A stretch of 64,000 nt of DNA from Ianthella basta (taxonomy: Eukaryota; Porifera; Demospongiae; Verongiida; Ianthellidae), in NCBI GenBank assembly GCA_964019415.1, contig OZ025878.1, positions 4,778,512 to 4,842,511 of the forward strand. The letters are read 5' to 3'. Below the pieces are notes generated by a model. It was not told the origin of the DNA. It was given only the letters and a program-made list of their open reading frames with translations, and did not search any database. Of the stretch, positions 1 through 11,100 are shown one piece after another. How positions within the stretch are numbered: the first letter of the stretch is position 1; each line of letters starts with the position of its first letter. Made by a program: the position numbers and the translations under genes.

Positions 1-2405
1 ACAATCAGTAGTTGACAGTGTCTAGGTGTTAATAACTACCAGTACGCCACATCTCCCTTCTTCCAGTACACGAGTCTGGGGGAGGACCAACGTGAGTTCC
101 TGTCTGTGCCCGCGTGGTGATGGTACACTGCTGTAATTCCATTGGAACTGTGTCTGACTGTCATTCACCAGGTCTTGGTGAAAGGTGACTCTGGTTCCTG
201 CGAACAATTCCGAATGGAGTCTCTATGATGTAGGACTGCGGTGTGGTCGCTGGTTGGATGACTCTCCAGGGGACTTGTTGGTCTTGAGTTTGCACCCAAA
301 CTGACTCATCATCTGGAAGTGGTGGCAGTGGTCTAGCTCTGTGATGCCTGTCATACTCTGCTTTCTGCTTCATTTTCTGCTCCTCATTTTTCTTATGAAA
401 GCTTGTGAGATATGGCCAGACAGGTATGAACACTGTCTTGGGATGCAGTATGTCGGTCTGTAGGTGTCTGCCCATCAGAAGCTCTGTGGGGCTTAATTCA
501 CACTATCGTAGCTAGAGGTGTTGCTCTGTAGCTCAAGTGAGCCATGTGTGGATCATCGAACTTCTGCAAAAGGCTCTTGGCTGTCTTGACTGCTCCCTCA
601 GCCATACCATTGCCCTGGTGGTAGTGATCATGAGGACTGCTTGTAGTGTGCTGGAAGTTGTACAGTTCCGCAAACTCCTGCATCTCTTTGGAGCTGTACT
701 GTGGCCCATTGTCACTTACTAGGACTGATAGAATGCCATGCCTTTACGAAAATGGCCTTCAGGGCGTGGATTATACTCACTTAAGTGGTAGTTGCAAGCG
801 TTCAAACTTCCATGTACCAAGAAAAGTAATCAGCTACCAGCAGGTAGATTTTGCCATTTAGTTGAAATATATAAGTTGGATCAAGGCAACCTTGTCCCAT
901 GGGTGGCCTGGGAGGAGTAAGCCGATCATTGGCTGCTTGTGGGGCACACTGGCCTTGGCACACTCAGGGCAGTTCTTGATGAGCTGTTCCACTTGTCTAG
1001 AGATATGCCAGGCCACCAGACAGATTTGGCTACACAAAGGCGACTCCACTGAATCCCTTGGTGTCCACCGTGAATCTTGTTGAGTGTGTCTTGCTGCAGG
1101 CTCCATTATGATGTGTTGACCTCAGGAGTAAATCATCATGGAGGGAATATTCTCTAGTGTCATGATAGATCTCCTGTGATCTGGCTTCTGCTTGGCCACC
1201 CTGTTTGCAGAATGTGATGATCTGAGATCAGGTGTCATTCTGCTGCTGTGCTGCTCGAAGCATGTTGAGGTGTTCATCACTTGTTGGGAGGTCGTGGCAA
1301 GTGCATGCACAAACGATTCTGTCTGTGTGCCTTCCTGAATGTGGTTGACATCTGGGGAAGTGACTGGGGCACGGGAGAGCGTGTCAGCAGTGTACAGGAG
1401 CTTCCCTGGAACATGACTAATAAAGTAGCCAAATTGCATGAGGCGAATCTGGAAGCGTAGGACTTGTGGTGGCAAGCAGTTGAGATTGGTACGGCCCAGG
1501 AAGAGTACCAGTGGATTGTGGTCTGTCTCCAGCTGGACCACCTTGTCAATGACGAAGTCGGAGAACTTCTCACATGCCTACACAAGGGCCAGGACTTCCT
1601 TCTCAATCTGAGAGTATCACTTCTCCATGTCTGCCGTGTATCTGGAGGCAAATGCAACAGGCTTCCACTCATTGTGCTGCTGAAGGAGTACTACTCCTAG
1701 ACCGTAGGTGGATGCATCTGCACAGATCTTTGTTGGAGCATCAGGATTGTACACGGCTAGTGTGGTCGGTCTGGTCATCTTGGCCTTGATCTCCTGGAAG
1801 GCTTTGTCTTGAGCAGGTCCCCACACCCATGACCTTTTGCTGCTCAAAAATTCACCCAAGGGCTGGGAAATCTCTGTGATTCTTTGGGTGAACTTGCCAG
1901 GCTGATTTACCATTCCCATTCATAAATCGTCGCAGCTCTGACCTAGGTGTCTGCATCTCCAAAACTGCTATGATCTTGCTGGGATTGGCTGATACCCATG
2001 CTCGTCAATAATGTGAGTGTAACGAAAGTGAGGTATTGCTTGCTGAACTCACAATTGTTTTGGTTCAGTGTCAACCCTGCCTCCTGGATTCTTTGCAGTG
2101 CTGAGTGCAGTCGAGTGTCAGGCTCTTGCTGGTTCTGCCCAAAGATGAGTACTTCATCTATGTGGCAAAGGACCTCACTCATGCAGCACTAGAACATGCT
2201 CAAGGGTGCTGGAAATTCCAAATGGCAACTTGTTAAAACAATAGCGTCCGAATGGTGTGATGAACATTGTGAAATGATGGGAACTCTCATCTAGGGGGAT
2301 CTGCCAGAAGCCACAGTTCGCATCCAGCTTGCTGAACATGGTTGCTCCCGCCAGTTGTGCTGGTGTCTCATCTATTTTGGGTAGTGGATGCACCTGACGA
2401 AGCAC
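1..2405 (-). mobile_element. Ty3/gypsy-type retrotransposon pol remnant (RT, RNase H, integrase)
   Basis: Broken pol reading frames run 3' to 5' along the plus strand. From high to low coordinate one reads reverse transcriptase (about 2405-1950; KLDANCGFWQIPLD and a catalytic box read as HIDE instead of YVDD), RNase H (about 1920-1370; ICADASTYGLGVVLLQQ, then ETDHNPLV and DTLSRAP), integrase zinc-binding region (about 1106-860; H..H with NCPEC), integrase core (about 715-500; GNGMAEGAVKTAK) and integrase C-terminal region (about 475-100). This domain order is that of Ty3/gypsy pol. Several frameshifts and stops separate the parts, the catalytic box is altered, and RT is cut off at 2405, so gag, protease and the RT start are absent. 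It is an inactive fossil. No long terminal repeat was recognised; the 3' part runs off the window edge. Family placement is confident, clade is not. Confidence 0.9.
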
Positions 2406-2535
2406 GTTAGATAGATAGATAAGACAGATACATTTTTATCTTAGTAAGATTGCCCCATTAGCAAAGCTGGTCTTCCTGGGGGTCCTACATGAACAGTACA
2501 GATATGTAATATATACAAAGATTGAAAAATTTGAA
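2406..2535 (-). mobile_element. LINE 3'-tail remnant ending in a TCTA microsatellite
   Basis: On the minus strand a stretch with AGGACCCCCAGGAAGACCAG and TGCTAATGGGGC is followed by an AT-rich run and then TCTATCTATCTA, which abuts the truncated RT of the Ty3/gypsy remnant exactly at 2405. A conserved 3' untranslated segment ending in a short microsatellite is how CR1/L2-like LINEs end. No protein remains, so the assignment is by shape only. It may mark the event that cut the gypsy element. Confidence 0.4.
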
Positions 2536-2779
2536 TCAATGACAAAACAAACAATAATGTGCATCAATTTGTTATTAACATGTAAGAAATGAATTGCAAA
2601 TAGCATTTAATAATAATAAGATAGAGTAAATTTACTATTGTTGAATATGTGCACCAACATTACTTTTCAACCATAACAAAGAGCATCGATAATGATGCAA
2701 GACCAAGAAATAATGATTTAATAATAATAAAGATAGTAATGATGATAATTGTAATAGTAACAGATGTTAATGAGAGGCG

Positions 2780-4605
2780 TTTAGCATTGTCTGATCTGCA
2801 GCTGGCCCTCCGCCAATCTGCAGCCCCCAGTTCAAGTTGTTTTGGGTGGCATGCGGATGATCTGCCTCTGTGCAGACATGTGATCGAGGATTGCAGCAGG
2901 GCAAAGCTGAGGCAGACACTTAGGAGTTCAATGATGGTGCTGTAGTTGGTGCAGTTTTTCTCTGACAACAGTGCAGTGACCCGTCTGAATAAAACAGTTG
3001 CACTGGGCCCTGCTCCTCCTGTGCAGAACATCACCAGTGAGACAAAGGATGCATGTTCAACTTTTTGAACTCGCTGGTCGTACTTACGCCTTTTTTCTAG
3101 CTCATGGTGATGGTAGCAAGAGGTCATCTGTAGTATCCAGTTTGAGGGGGCAGTTGATTACCCTTACATTGAAAAATGCTCTCTCAAATCTTCCACCCCG
3201 GTATCCACTTGCAGCAATGTCTAGCCTCGAGTTGTCTTCTGTTGCTGTGATACGGGTGGTGAATGTCTCGTTGAAGAGGGGTGGCAAGCGGGGATTCACA
3301 TTCACGTCATGACAGACATCAGTGAGGAGATCAGCCATTAGGTCATGGATTTCGTTGTGGTGACAGATGGTGACTCCACCTGTGGGGCATGAAAGGGCAT
3401 GTTCCATGAAGAAGGCGGTGCCACATACACACTCCCTGGGTAGGTCTGATGGGGCCCCGTTGTACCTAAGGCACAGTGGGTCCCGGAAGGCGCCCTTGTT
3501 AAGAGCGAATCCATGGGCCATGATAGGTAATGTCATTAGCCAATGGCGGGTGCCTTTCTCACTGCCAAGCTCAGCAGCTCTTTGTAGGTATTGGGGCAGT
3601 CGGGCTTTCACTTCAGTTGCGACTTTTTCCTGTTGACTGCGTCTTCCTACTCTAAGGTTTTGCTTGATGGATTGTTGTACCTGCCTGGTGACACTCAAGT
3701 CACCATTCTGCTGCTCAATATGAGCAGTCAGTGGTTCTGTGACTTGGAGTGAGGAGGTGTGTTCATCCTTCATGGCCATTGGGTTCACCAGGACCAGGCC
3801 CCCGTGGCGGGATGGCAATGCAAGGAGTTCACGCTCTGCATCAGATGGACTGTTCCTTCCAGTGAGGCTGGCAGGAACTGCTGGCGGATGGTGTCTTCAA
3901 GGGGGTTTATCAGTGGAGATATACTTTCAATGGTTTTCAGGAAGTACGTCCAATGGCCAGTGAGACCATGTGTAAATGCTGAGAGAGCAGCATGGGGCTC
4001 AGCTCTGGCAATCTATGAGAGGCATTCAAGCTCAGGCTTCCATGCAACTTTCTCCACTATGTACTTTTTGATTAACTCTGGTGTTTCAAGGGCTGCACTA
4101 AGGTGTTGCCTGCCTGTGCATGTGATGTGGATACCTGTCTCAGCAAGACACTCTTGGCCTTATGGAGGTGTTCTTCCTTTACTACAAACCATAATTTGGA
4201 GCTGTTTGTGTGGTAGCCAAATGTAGAGCCCTTGTCAACCACGTGATCCCACCATGTGTGCAGTTTGTCTAGTTTCCACAATGGCATCATTAGTGAACCA
4301 TACCTCCTTGTTCCCTGTGAATCAGAGGTGCAGCCATCTCTCGAGGCACTTCACGTGGCCCTTGGCCTTGGATGAGGCACATGGCTTCTGCAGAAGCAGT
4401 GAGGGCATTGTCACTGTGGCTTTCAAGGTGATTCATTCGAGTGGTTTACTCTCAGTGTAGGATGAGAGGAGGCAGGTCTGTTCGTGAATGAAGTCCTTGC
4501 CAGCCTTTCCTGAGGGAATGAGGAAGAGGTTTCGCTTCCAATGAGCTATCTCGGCATTGGCATAGTCAATGGAGTGTGCCACACCGGGCCCGACGAGGGC
4601 CCCCA
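2780..4605 (-). mobile_element. Non-LTR-like RT element with C-terminal CxC..H...C knuckle and nuclease-like region; RT core deleted
   Basis: Decayed minus-strand coding sequence. From 4605 down: an N-terminal region (NLFLIPSGKAG near 4510) with in-frame TGA stops between about 4460 and 4320; an RT thumb-side segment at 4290-4075 (FGYHTNSSKLWFVVKEEHL); a region at 4060-3820 (AALSAFTHGLTGHWTYF); then the longest intact frame, 3818-3102, with the knuckle CVCGTAFFMEHALSC, a conserved HN pair and RLDIAASG..GGRFERAFFNVRV, which resembles a PD-(D/E)xK nuclease core. The C-terminal end (3127-2780) is in another frame and contains EKRRKYDQRVQKVEHASF. This order matches an RT-bearing element family common in sponges, cnidarians and fish. 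The stretch between the N-terminal region and the thumb, where the catalytic YADD box should lie, is missing, so the copy carries an internal deletion. Frameshifts and stops make it inactive. The nuclease reading is inferred. Confidence 0.7.
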
Positions 4606-5110
4606 AATAAAGTTAGTCTCCGACATTCGTTCGTGTTCTGGAAGCAGTGGGTAAGGATCGCTGAGAGGGTTTGAAGGTGGGGGGGCTACTCATCGGCAAT
4701 CCACTAGGCTGTACGGACTGTGGGTCGGCTGTTTGGTTGCTCTGGTCATGACTAAGGCCTTTATTTTCTAGATTTTTGCATCATTGTGGGCTCTGCCTCG
4801 AAGGCCAACAGTCAATACACACTCTTCCAGCTCTTACACAGATACACCTCACACATCTGCCATTGCTCATGCATGGGCAACACGTTGGCATCTTGCAGTC
4901 TCTTCCAGTGTGTCTTGATGTGGAGAGTGGCATGAGGTTGCTTTAAGGTTCAACTCATTAATGGAGGAATCTTCAATGAGCTGAGATGATCTATCGTGGA
5001 AACTCACTGACCGCCATATTTTACGCCCCAATCATAGAGTAGAGTAATTTGCTTGCTTCCAGCATGCATGCAACATGCACATGCAACAGTGGTCACAATA
5101 GTATTAGGCA
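4606..5110. other. Probable 5' debris of the RT element, then unassigned sequence
   Basis: The minus strand still reads short pieces that could continue the neighbouring element's N-terminal region, but every frame is stopped and no domain is recognisable. No gene is supported. Confidence 0.4.
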
Positions 5111-5114
5111 GAGT

Positions 5115-5760
5115 ATGTGGCTAACATGGATTTGAAATGGGTGCTGGAAGCCTCAGGCTGGGAGGAAGTTTGTTCCATTCTATTGCCCCCATGTGTCTAA
5201 AGCACTTTCTGCAAAATTTGGTGTTTATTTTGTGGATGTGAAGTTTGTCACTGTCACGGGTACATGTGAAACCTGTCAGCTCCTTGTTTGATTGAAAAAG
5301 ATTCACAAGGTCTGGTGGTACTCGGTTGTTGACACATCTGTGAACATACACGAGCTGTCTTTGATCATGCCTGGCATGGAGTGTCTTTCAGGCAATAGAA
5401 GAACGCATCTTATCACTTGCAGTCCTTGGGGGTTTGGATAGAATCAGTTGCATCCCGTAGTTTTGCACTCTCTGACTTACAACTCTACTAAGCACCTTTG
5501 CCACACCACTGAGCAATGCTCAAAGTGGGGTAAGACCAGCACATTGTACAGTTTCTTCTTTAAGCCTGTTGGCAATACATTATGGAGCCACTTTAGTTCA
5601 CTCACACCACCGTAGGCTTTCCTTCTCACGGTGTTGACTTGATCCTTCCATGACAGTTTATCATCTATAACTTCCTCTAGACACTTAACTTTGGTACTGC
5701 CGGACAGAAGTTCACTGTCCAGCTCAACTTTCACACCGGCAACCTCATTGGCTCTTTTCT
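5115..5760 (-). mobile_element. LINE fragment (CR1/jockey-like RT thumb and C-terminal region)
   Basis: Two minus-strand frames carry the end of a LINE ORF2. The upstream one (5734-5477) reads IDDKLSWKDQVNTVRRKAYG then LHNVLPTGLKKKLYN and VLPHFEHCSVVWQ, the usual sequence after the RT palm. The downstream one (5351-5121) reads NNRVPPDLVNLFQ and a terminal NKLPPSLR-type box typical of the ORF2 end. The EN and catalytic RT parts are absent, and the frames are offset. It is a 5'-truncated dead copy. Clade is inferred only from the general motif order. Confidence 0.8.
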
Positions 5761-6049
5761 ATCTGGTTAGCACCAGAAACTGTGTCCACATGGTAGTTAC
5801 CATACCAGAAAACTTATTCTTTAGCAGAAAGGTGTGGATAACCACTAAATTTCTTTCAATAATAATTTCGGAGGGAGTAACTTAGTGATGCCAAAAATGA
5901 CATCACTAAGCTAGAGCTTACACAACAGACCAGAACTATGCTAGAGTGCTTACAAAACAGATAAGCACTTGCTACAGTGCTCACACAAGAGTCTTTGCCT
6001 GATGAAGTTATTCTCTGTATTCCAGAATTGGTCTAAAGCAATAATCGAG

Positions 6050-6290
6050 TTGGCACTGAGTACGTGTGGAGCGAGACAGTGTGCAGAATGACAAAGCATT
6101 TGTGGAGTGAATGAAACTGCGTGTTGAGTTAGCTACGTACAAAGCACGTAGAGTGAGACAGAATGTGGAGTGAGGCAGTGTGTGGACTGAGGCTGCGTGT
6201 GGAGTTAGGCAGCATGTGGAGTGAGACAGTGCGGGGATTAGAGCTGTGCGATGAGTTAGGCAGCATGTAGTGTGGCACACATGGATACAC
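6050..6290. repeat. Degenerate tandem repeat, about 20-24 bp unit
   Basis: About ten imperfect units of the type GTGTGGAGTGAGACAGTG recur head to tail, with variants such as GCATGTGGAGTGAGACAGTG and GTGTGGAGTTAGGCAGCATG. They create an artificial Cys/His/Thr-rich reading frame on the minus strand that should not be taken as a gene. Confidence 0.75.
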
Positions 6291-6299
6291 AACATATAA

Positions 6300-8050
6300 A
6301 ATAGAGATTTGCTACCTGAGCTGCTTGAATATTGTTGATATTGATATGATGTTTGGCTTCATCCATCTGTAGTGAACGTTGCAGATATAGGCCTCGGACC
6401 CAATGGCTTCTACAGCTCCACCAGAGCTTTGCATCATCCCACATGTAAAAGCTTGACAGTTGACTTGCATGGCCAACCATTCAGTCTTAATTTCAGCAAG
6501 CAACTGTCTTAATGACTATGACCCAATTGTTTCCTGACTGCACTAGCTGAAATCCTACTAACAAGTGATAACATATGAGATTTCATTGTGATACTTTCCT
6601 AAAATGGTAGATGATGTGTTACATTATGTGATTTAATGCTGCATGTTTTGCCATACTTTAGGAGACTACAATGACCTGAGCTAGACAACATAGAGACAGC
6701 AGCAGTGTGAATCGCAGATGACGTATTATCAATTTCTACTTACGTCTATCCATAAGTAATTCATAATTATAGAGAATCTGTCAGTGTGGTTGCCTTCTAC
6801 ACTGTTTGTGAACAGCACCTGATTGATATTCTGGTGGGATGATGTGTGCAGATATACTTCATGATAGTATATGCAAACTATGATGTTGAGTCTGCCAGCA
6901 AGACAGAAAGCAACGGGAGCTTCATAATTAAATATACTGCACTTTCCTCTCATAGCTGTGACAGTACATGCTTGTGAATATTTGCTAGAAATAACCTCAG
7001 TGATACCAGTAAACTATCAACCTGAGCAAGAAATATTGCTCCTGCACTAGAGTATGGTATATAGCCTCAACATAATTCTCACCTGATGCCTGTGTGGAAA
7101 TTGATGTACCCTGAAGATCTGGTTGATGGCCACTAAGTAGCAATAGCAATAGTATGTAATGCAGCTTCAATCAACTTGCAAATTGAATGTTGCTATGTTA
7201 TGACTCACTTTAGCTTAGGCCATTCTTTTGAAAGCTGACTTTGCAGAAGCAACTGAGGAGACTGATATTGTGCTCTCTCTTTGTTGCCACTACAGCAAGA
7301 ATGATTACATGCCAATACAATGGAAAGTCCTCCATATGCAGTTATATGACATGTAGTAATTACAGTATAATTATAGAAGAAAATACACCCTATTTACCAA
7401 ATGACCTCATACATCAAAGAGACCGCCAGTGCAGTATTCAGATACTGCACTGCAATAACCAAGTAAGCGCCTCCAACACTTCCTTATCACCTAAATTGTG
7501 GTCAACCAACACCTCCGTAAAGTAAACAAAGAGCGGAAAGGTCACAAGAATCATTTTAGCCATGACGTTTCATGTACCAACTTCTGAAGAAGTGGGTAGC
7601 TCATGAATGAGGAGCGCGCACATGTACACGTGTTCCCCAAGGATGCATTTACTCCTGGGAAATGAGTCGACATGCAATCGGCGCCAATACACTGCATCCA
7701 TTGCTCACCACTTTGCTTCTGTTGTGAGCTGAGCCAAGCTTTCCAAGCATGTGCAATCCAGCTGAGCCAAAGCAAAGCGTCAAAGCATTCGTGACGTCTC
7801 CGCGTATTCGTGCGTCACTCATTTTGTTGGGTACTGCGGCCACAGATCTGAGTGCGCGCTGAATGTTCCTGGTCTGAGAGTGCACCGGAACAAAAGTCGG
7901 CGACACCATTGCACAGCACTCGAAGTACTACTGGGGCGGCGTGGAGAGGATACAAAGTGACTTTAGCCTAGTCCTATGGCGAGATTACCACCAGTTCCAA
8001 CGCAGCTCCCCAGCAAGACACACTAAAATTTAAATTGTGGGCGCTTATTT
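6300..8050. other. Unassigned intergenic stretch
   Basis: Only short open frames without recognisable domains are present, for example at 7241-7525 (+) and 7649-7909 (-). The stretch around 7600-8000 is less AT-rich than its surroundings and could hold a promoter or first exon, but nothing supports a product. Further downstream exons of the minus-strand CCCH gene might lie here; none was recognised. Confidence 0.4.
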
Positions 8051-8060
8051 TTGGTAAATC

Positions 8061-8178
8061 ACTTACTACATGACTTCAATGGCATACGGCATATTTACTG
8101 CACTCGCCCTCGGGTGCTTCATGCCCTCAGGTCTCGTGCAGTAAATGCCGTACACCATTGAAGGCGTGTAGTACTTAC
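8061..8178. repeat. Short foldback element with 6-bp target duplication ACTTAC
   Basis: Two arms of about 38 bp (8067-8104 and 8137-8172) are near-perfect inverted copies containing CTTCAATGG and TTTACTGCA around a short loop. The hexamer ACTTAC flanks both sides (8061-8066 and 8173-8178), consistent with a target-site duplication of a small MITE-like element. On the minus strand the hexamer reads GTAAGT, a perfect splice-donor consensus, and the right-hand copy sits exactly at the end of a CCCH-finger exon. Confidence 0.75.
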
Positions 8179-11100
8179 TTCATTGGACTATACCTTTCAT
8201 TGTGTTTATGTGCTCCACTTGAAATATAATCATGAACTGTGGCTGGTGGTCTGCGTGCAACTTCTTTCCAGAAATCCAGCTCCTCTTTGGAGTGTGGGTA
8301 GTGACAGTGTGTATCATAAGGACAATATCCAGATTCCTCAACATTTTTGCACATTTGGTACTCTGGTGCCACCCCTGCTGGATGGTCTTGTCTAGGTTCT
8401 TCCGCCACCCTGCTTTGAAACCAATTATGTAACTCTTCCTCAGAGTGAGCGAAGGTGCAACTCAGGCCATGTGGACAAGGTGATGTGTTTTTGCACATCT
8501 CATAATGAACAAGTGGGCTAATTTGGGGTCTTGGTCGAATATGTACCTCTTTACTTTCTTCCTGCATAATGCTGAAAACATACGAAGCATACTCAATCCC
8601 CCCTTTCACATGGCCACAATAAACAGGTTCAACCCATTCACGTGGGCACTAAAAATGAGTTCTAAACCATTTGAAAATGCTAAACTGATTTCAAAATGGA
8701 TACATGTAAACCTGCTCAACCAGGAGCACATTTAAGGGAGAACAGCTAAGCTGTAGTAAATGTACAATAAAATGGCTACCAGAGTAAAGAGTCACAGACA
8801 GAGTATTGTTTAACCCGTTACCAATGATAGATAAGTTTTCTTGTTGCACTGCAAAGGGTTAATTTTGTATCCAAAAAATAGCTGAGACAAACAACACCAT
8901 TCATTTAACTTGCTACTGATTCAACAAACTTCAAGCATTCATATGCCTATTCAACATTAACCTTCACTGCCCTTTGTGGTAGGTGCAAAACCATTCTGTA
9001 CCTTCTGCATGTACAGATGCACACTCTATTAATGTAAACTTGTGTGGCAAGCATGGAACATGCATATTCCAATGCAGACAAAGCTCCAGGTACAAATCAT
9101 TCTTCTCATCCAATTTCATATAGGCTACTCGCTACCTTCATCTTTGCAAAAACATTCAATAGGTATAATTGAGGTGTGAAAGGTGTTCCTTGAGTGTGGA
9201 CATTTTATTCCTGTAAATTGCAAATTGTAAATCATTATAGGTGAGCATTGCACGTGAAGATTCAAATTTCTGGGTAATGGGCTAATGATTCATTTTGTAC
9301 AGATTTAGCCTAACTACATGTATAGTGCTTCATGCAATGTCTTCAATTTCTTCTTGCTGCAGATGCCTGTGGTTCACCCTACTTTCTCACCCAAGCACAG
9401 CAACAGGCAGTAGGTATACAGGGGCAAGCAAGCCAGATTAGTCTAAACTGAACTGGATATCAGTTATGCATGTACACAGTAAACAGAGTTTGATTACTTC
9501 TGACTTCATCACATATGTACGTGTGTACATAAATGCCACATTACCGTGTCCATGCGTCCAGCTCCTTCTTCGAGTGTGGGAAGTTACACTTCACATCATA
9601 GGAACAATATCCAGTGTCCTCGACATTCTTACACATCTGACATCTTGACCCTTTGGATGGTTGTAGCCTCGGTTCATCCTCCACCCGACTTCGAAACCAG
9701 TACTGCAACTCTTCTTCAGAATGAGCGAACATGCAATTCAACCCATGTGGACAAGGTGCCTTGTTCTTGCACATGATAAAACGATAATTATGAGGCCTTG
9801 GTCGAATATTCGTTGCTTCACCTTCCTCAATATTGCTGAGAAAATTGAACAGACAAAGCAGACTCAATAAATACTATGTAGTACCAACTGAATGAGCATT
9901 TTATTGCTTGAATATTATGAGGTACCCTCTGTATAAATATCAACCAAAATGCTGCTATAACATGCATCACACAATGTATGCATAATTATACGTATCAGTT
10001 CATTTATGTACATTGGTCACATGTCATATATATGCAAATATCACACAAAATAGACATATATCTCCCATTGCCACGGCAACCACATGCTCAGATTTCTCCT
10101 AGTACTGATATCAGTGTAAGAGCCTAGGGCTAGTGAGATGATGGTGATATTGACAATATCACACAGGTCAAAGGTCAAGTACCATCTAAGCTCTAATTAT
10201 TGCTGGATGAAATTTTTTTGTATCATTATTTTCAAGGCTAATTTGTGATTTCATTTTCGGGAATGGCCGCTTAGCTATTTATATTATTACCATATATAAT
10301 GTACTTAAATGCTGAAAGCGTAAGGAACGAAAGCTTTGTGGCCGATTCTTCTGCACTAGAGGACCAACAATACGTCTCAGGCAGCTAGCTATAGCTACCA
10401 AACAAACAGAGACTCAGATTATGGTAAATTCCACTGCAGCTGATCACCAATCTATTGTGCTGTCCCACTGTCAGATTCCTCTGAGCCAGCTTGGCTCCCT
10501 CTGCCTCCATGCCATCAGCACATCTTACGTCAGCACACAATTCACCAGCCAAGTCTCGTTGGCTCCTCCAATCACGTTGCAGGAGATTGGCAAGAGGTCT
10601 CTTTCGTGGAGGAACAGGTTACTGGAGGGGTAGAGTACGAACGTTTCCGCCTGGTTTACCTGGCTCCACGCACTGGTTCTCCCAAACAACAGTGCCGCAA
10701 TGGATTCACTCTTGTTTTCCTGGCACTTTTTTATTTGGCTAGGAACCATTTAAAATTCACCCACACTTCCCTTTGATCAGCTAATAAATAACTTATAACA
10801 CCTAAGTGACATCCTTCAAGGAGGTGTCATAAGTCACATGATACGCACATATATAACATAGTTGTGATGTCAACATAGGATTTTAAGTATTACAGGGAGG
10901 TTAGAAATTTGGCATACCAGCCCCAAACTGGATATGAAAATATAACTAACTTTGAGACAATGGGCACACTGAGACACGGTGCTCACTTCTCTAGGAGGCT
11001 TTCCACAGAGTTCAGCGACACCAAGATCAGCATCTTAGGTAGAGACTACAATCATGCGATGGTCAATAGTAGATACTAAGTGGAGGTACTGCACGAGACA

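Noticed and set aside
6008-6295. Cys/His/Thr-rich frame as a short secreted protein
   Set aside because: It is the translation of a degenerate tandem repeat.
7241-7525. Open frame of 94 codons with a possible hydrophobic start
   Set aside because: No domain, no exon partners, composition like the surrounding non-coding sequence.
7649-7909. Minus-strand frame of 86 codons as a downstream exon of the CCCH gene
   Set aside because: No CCCH spacing, no phase-2 acceptor that could be matched with the upstream exon.
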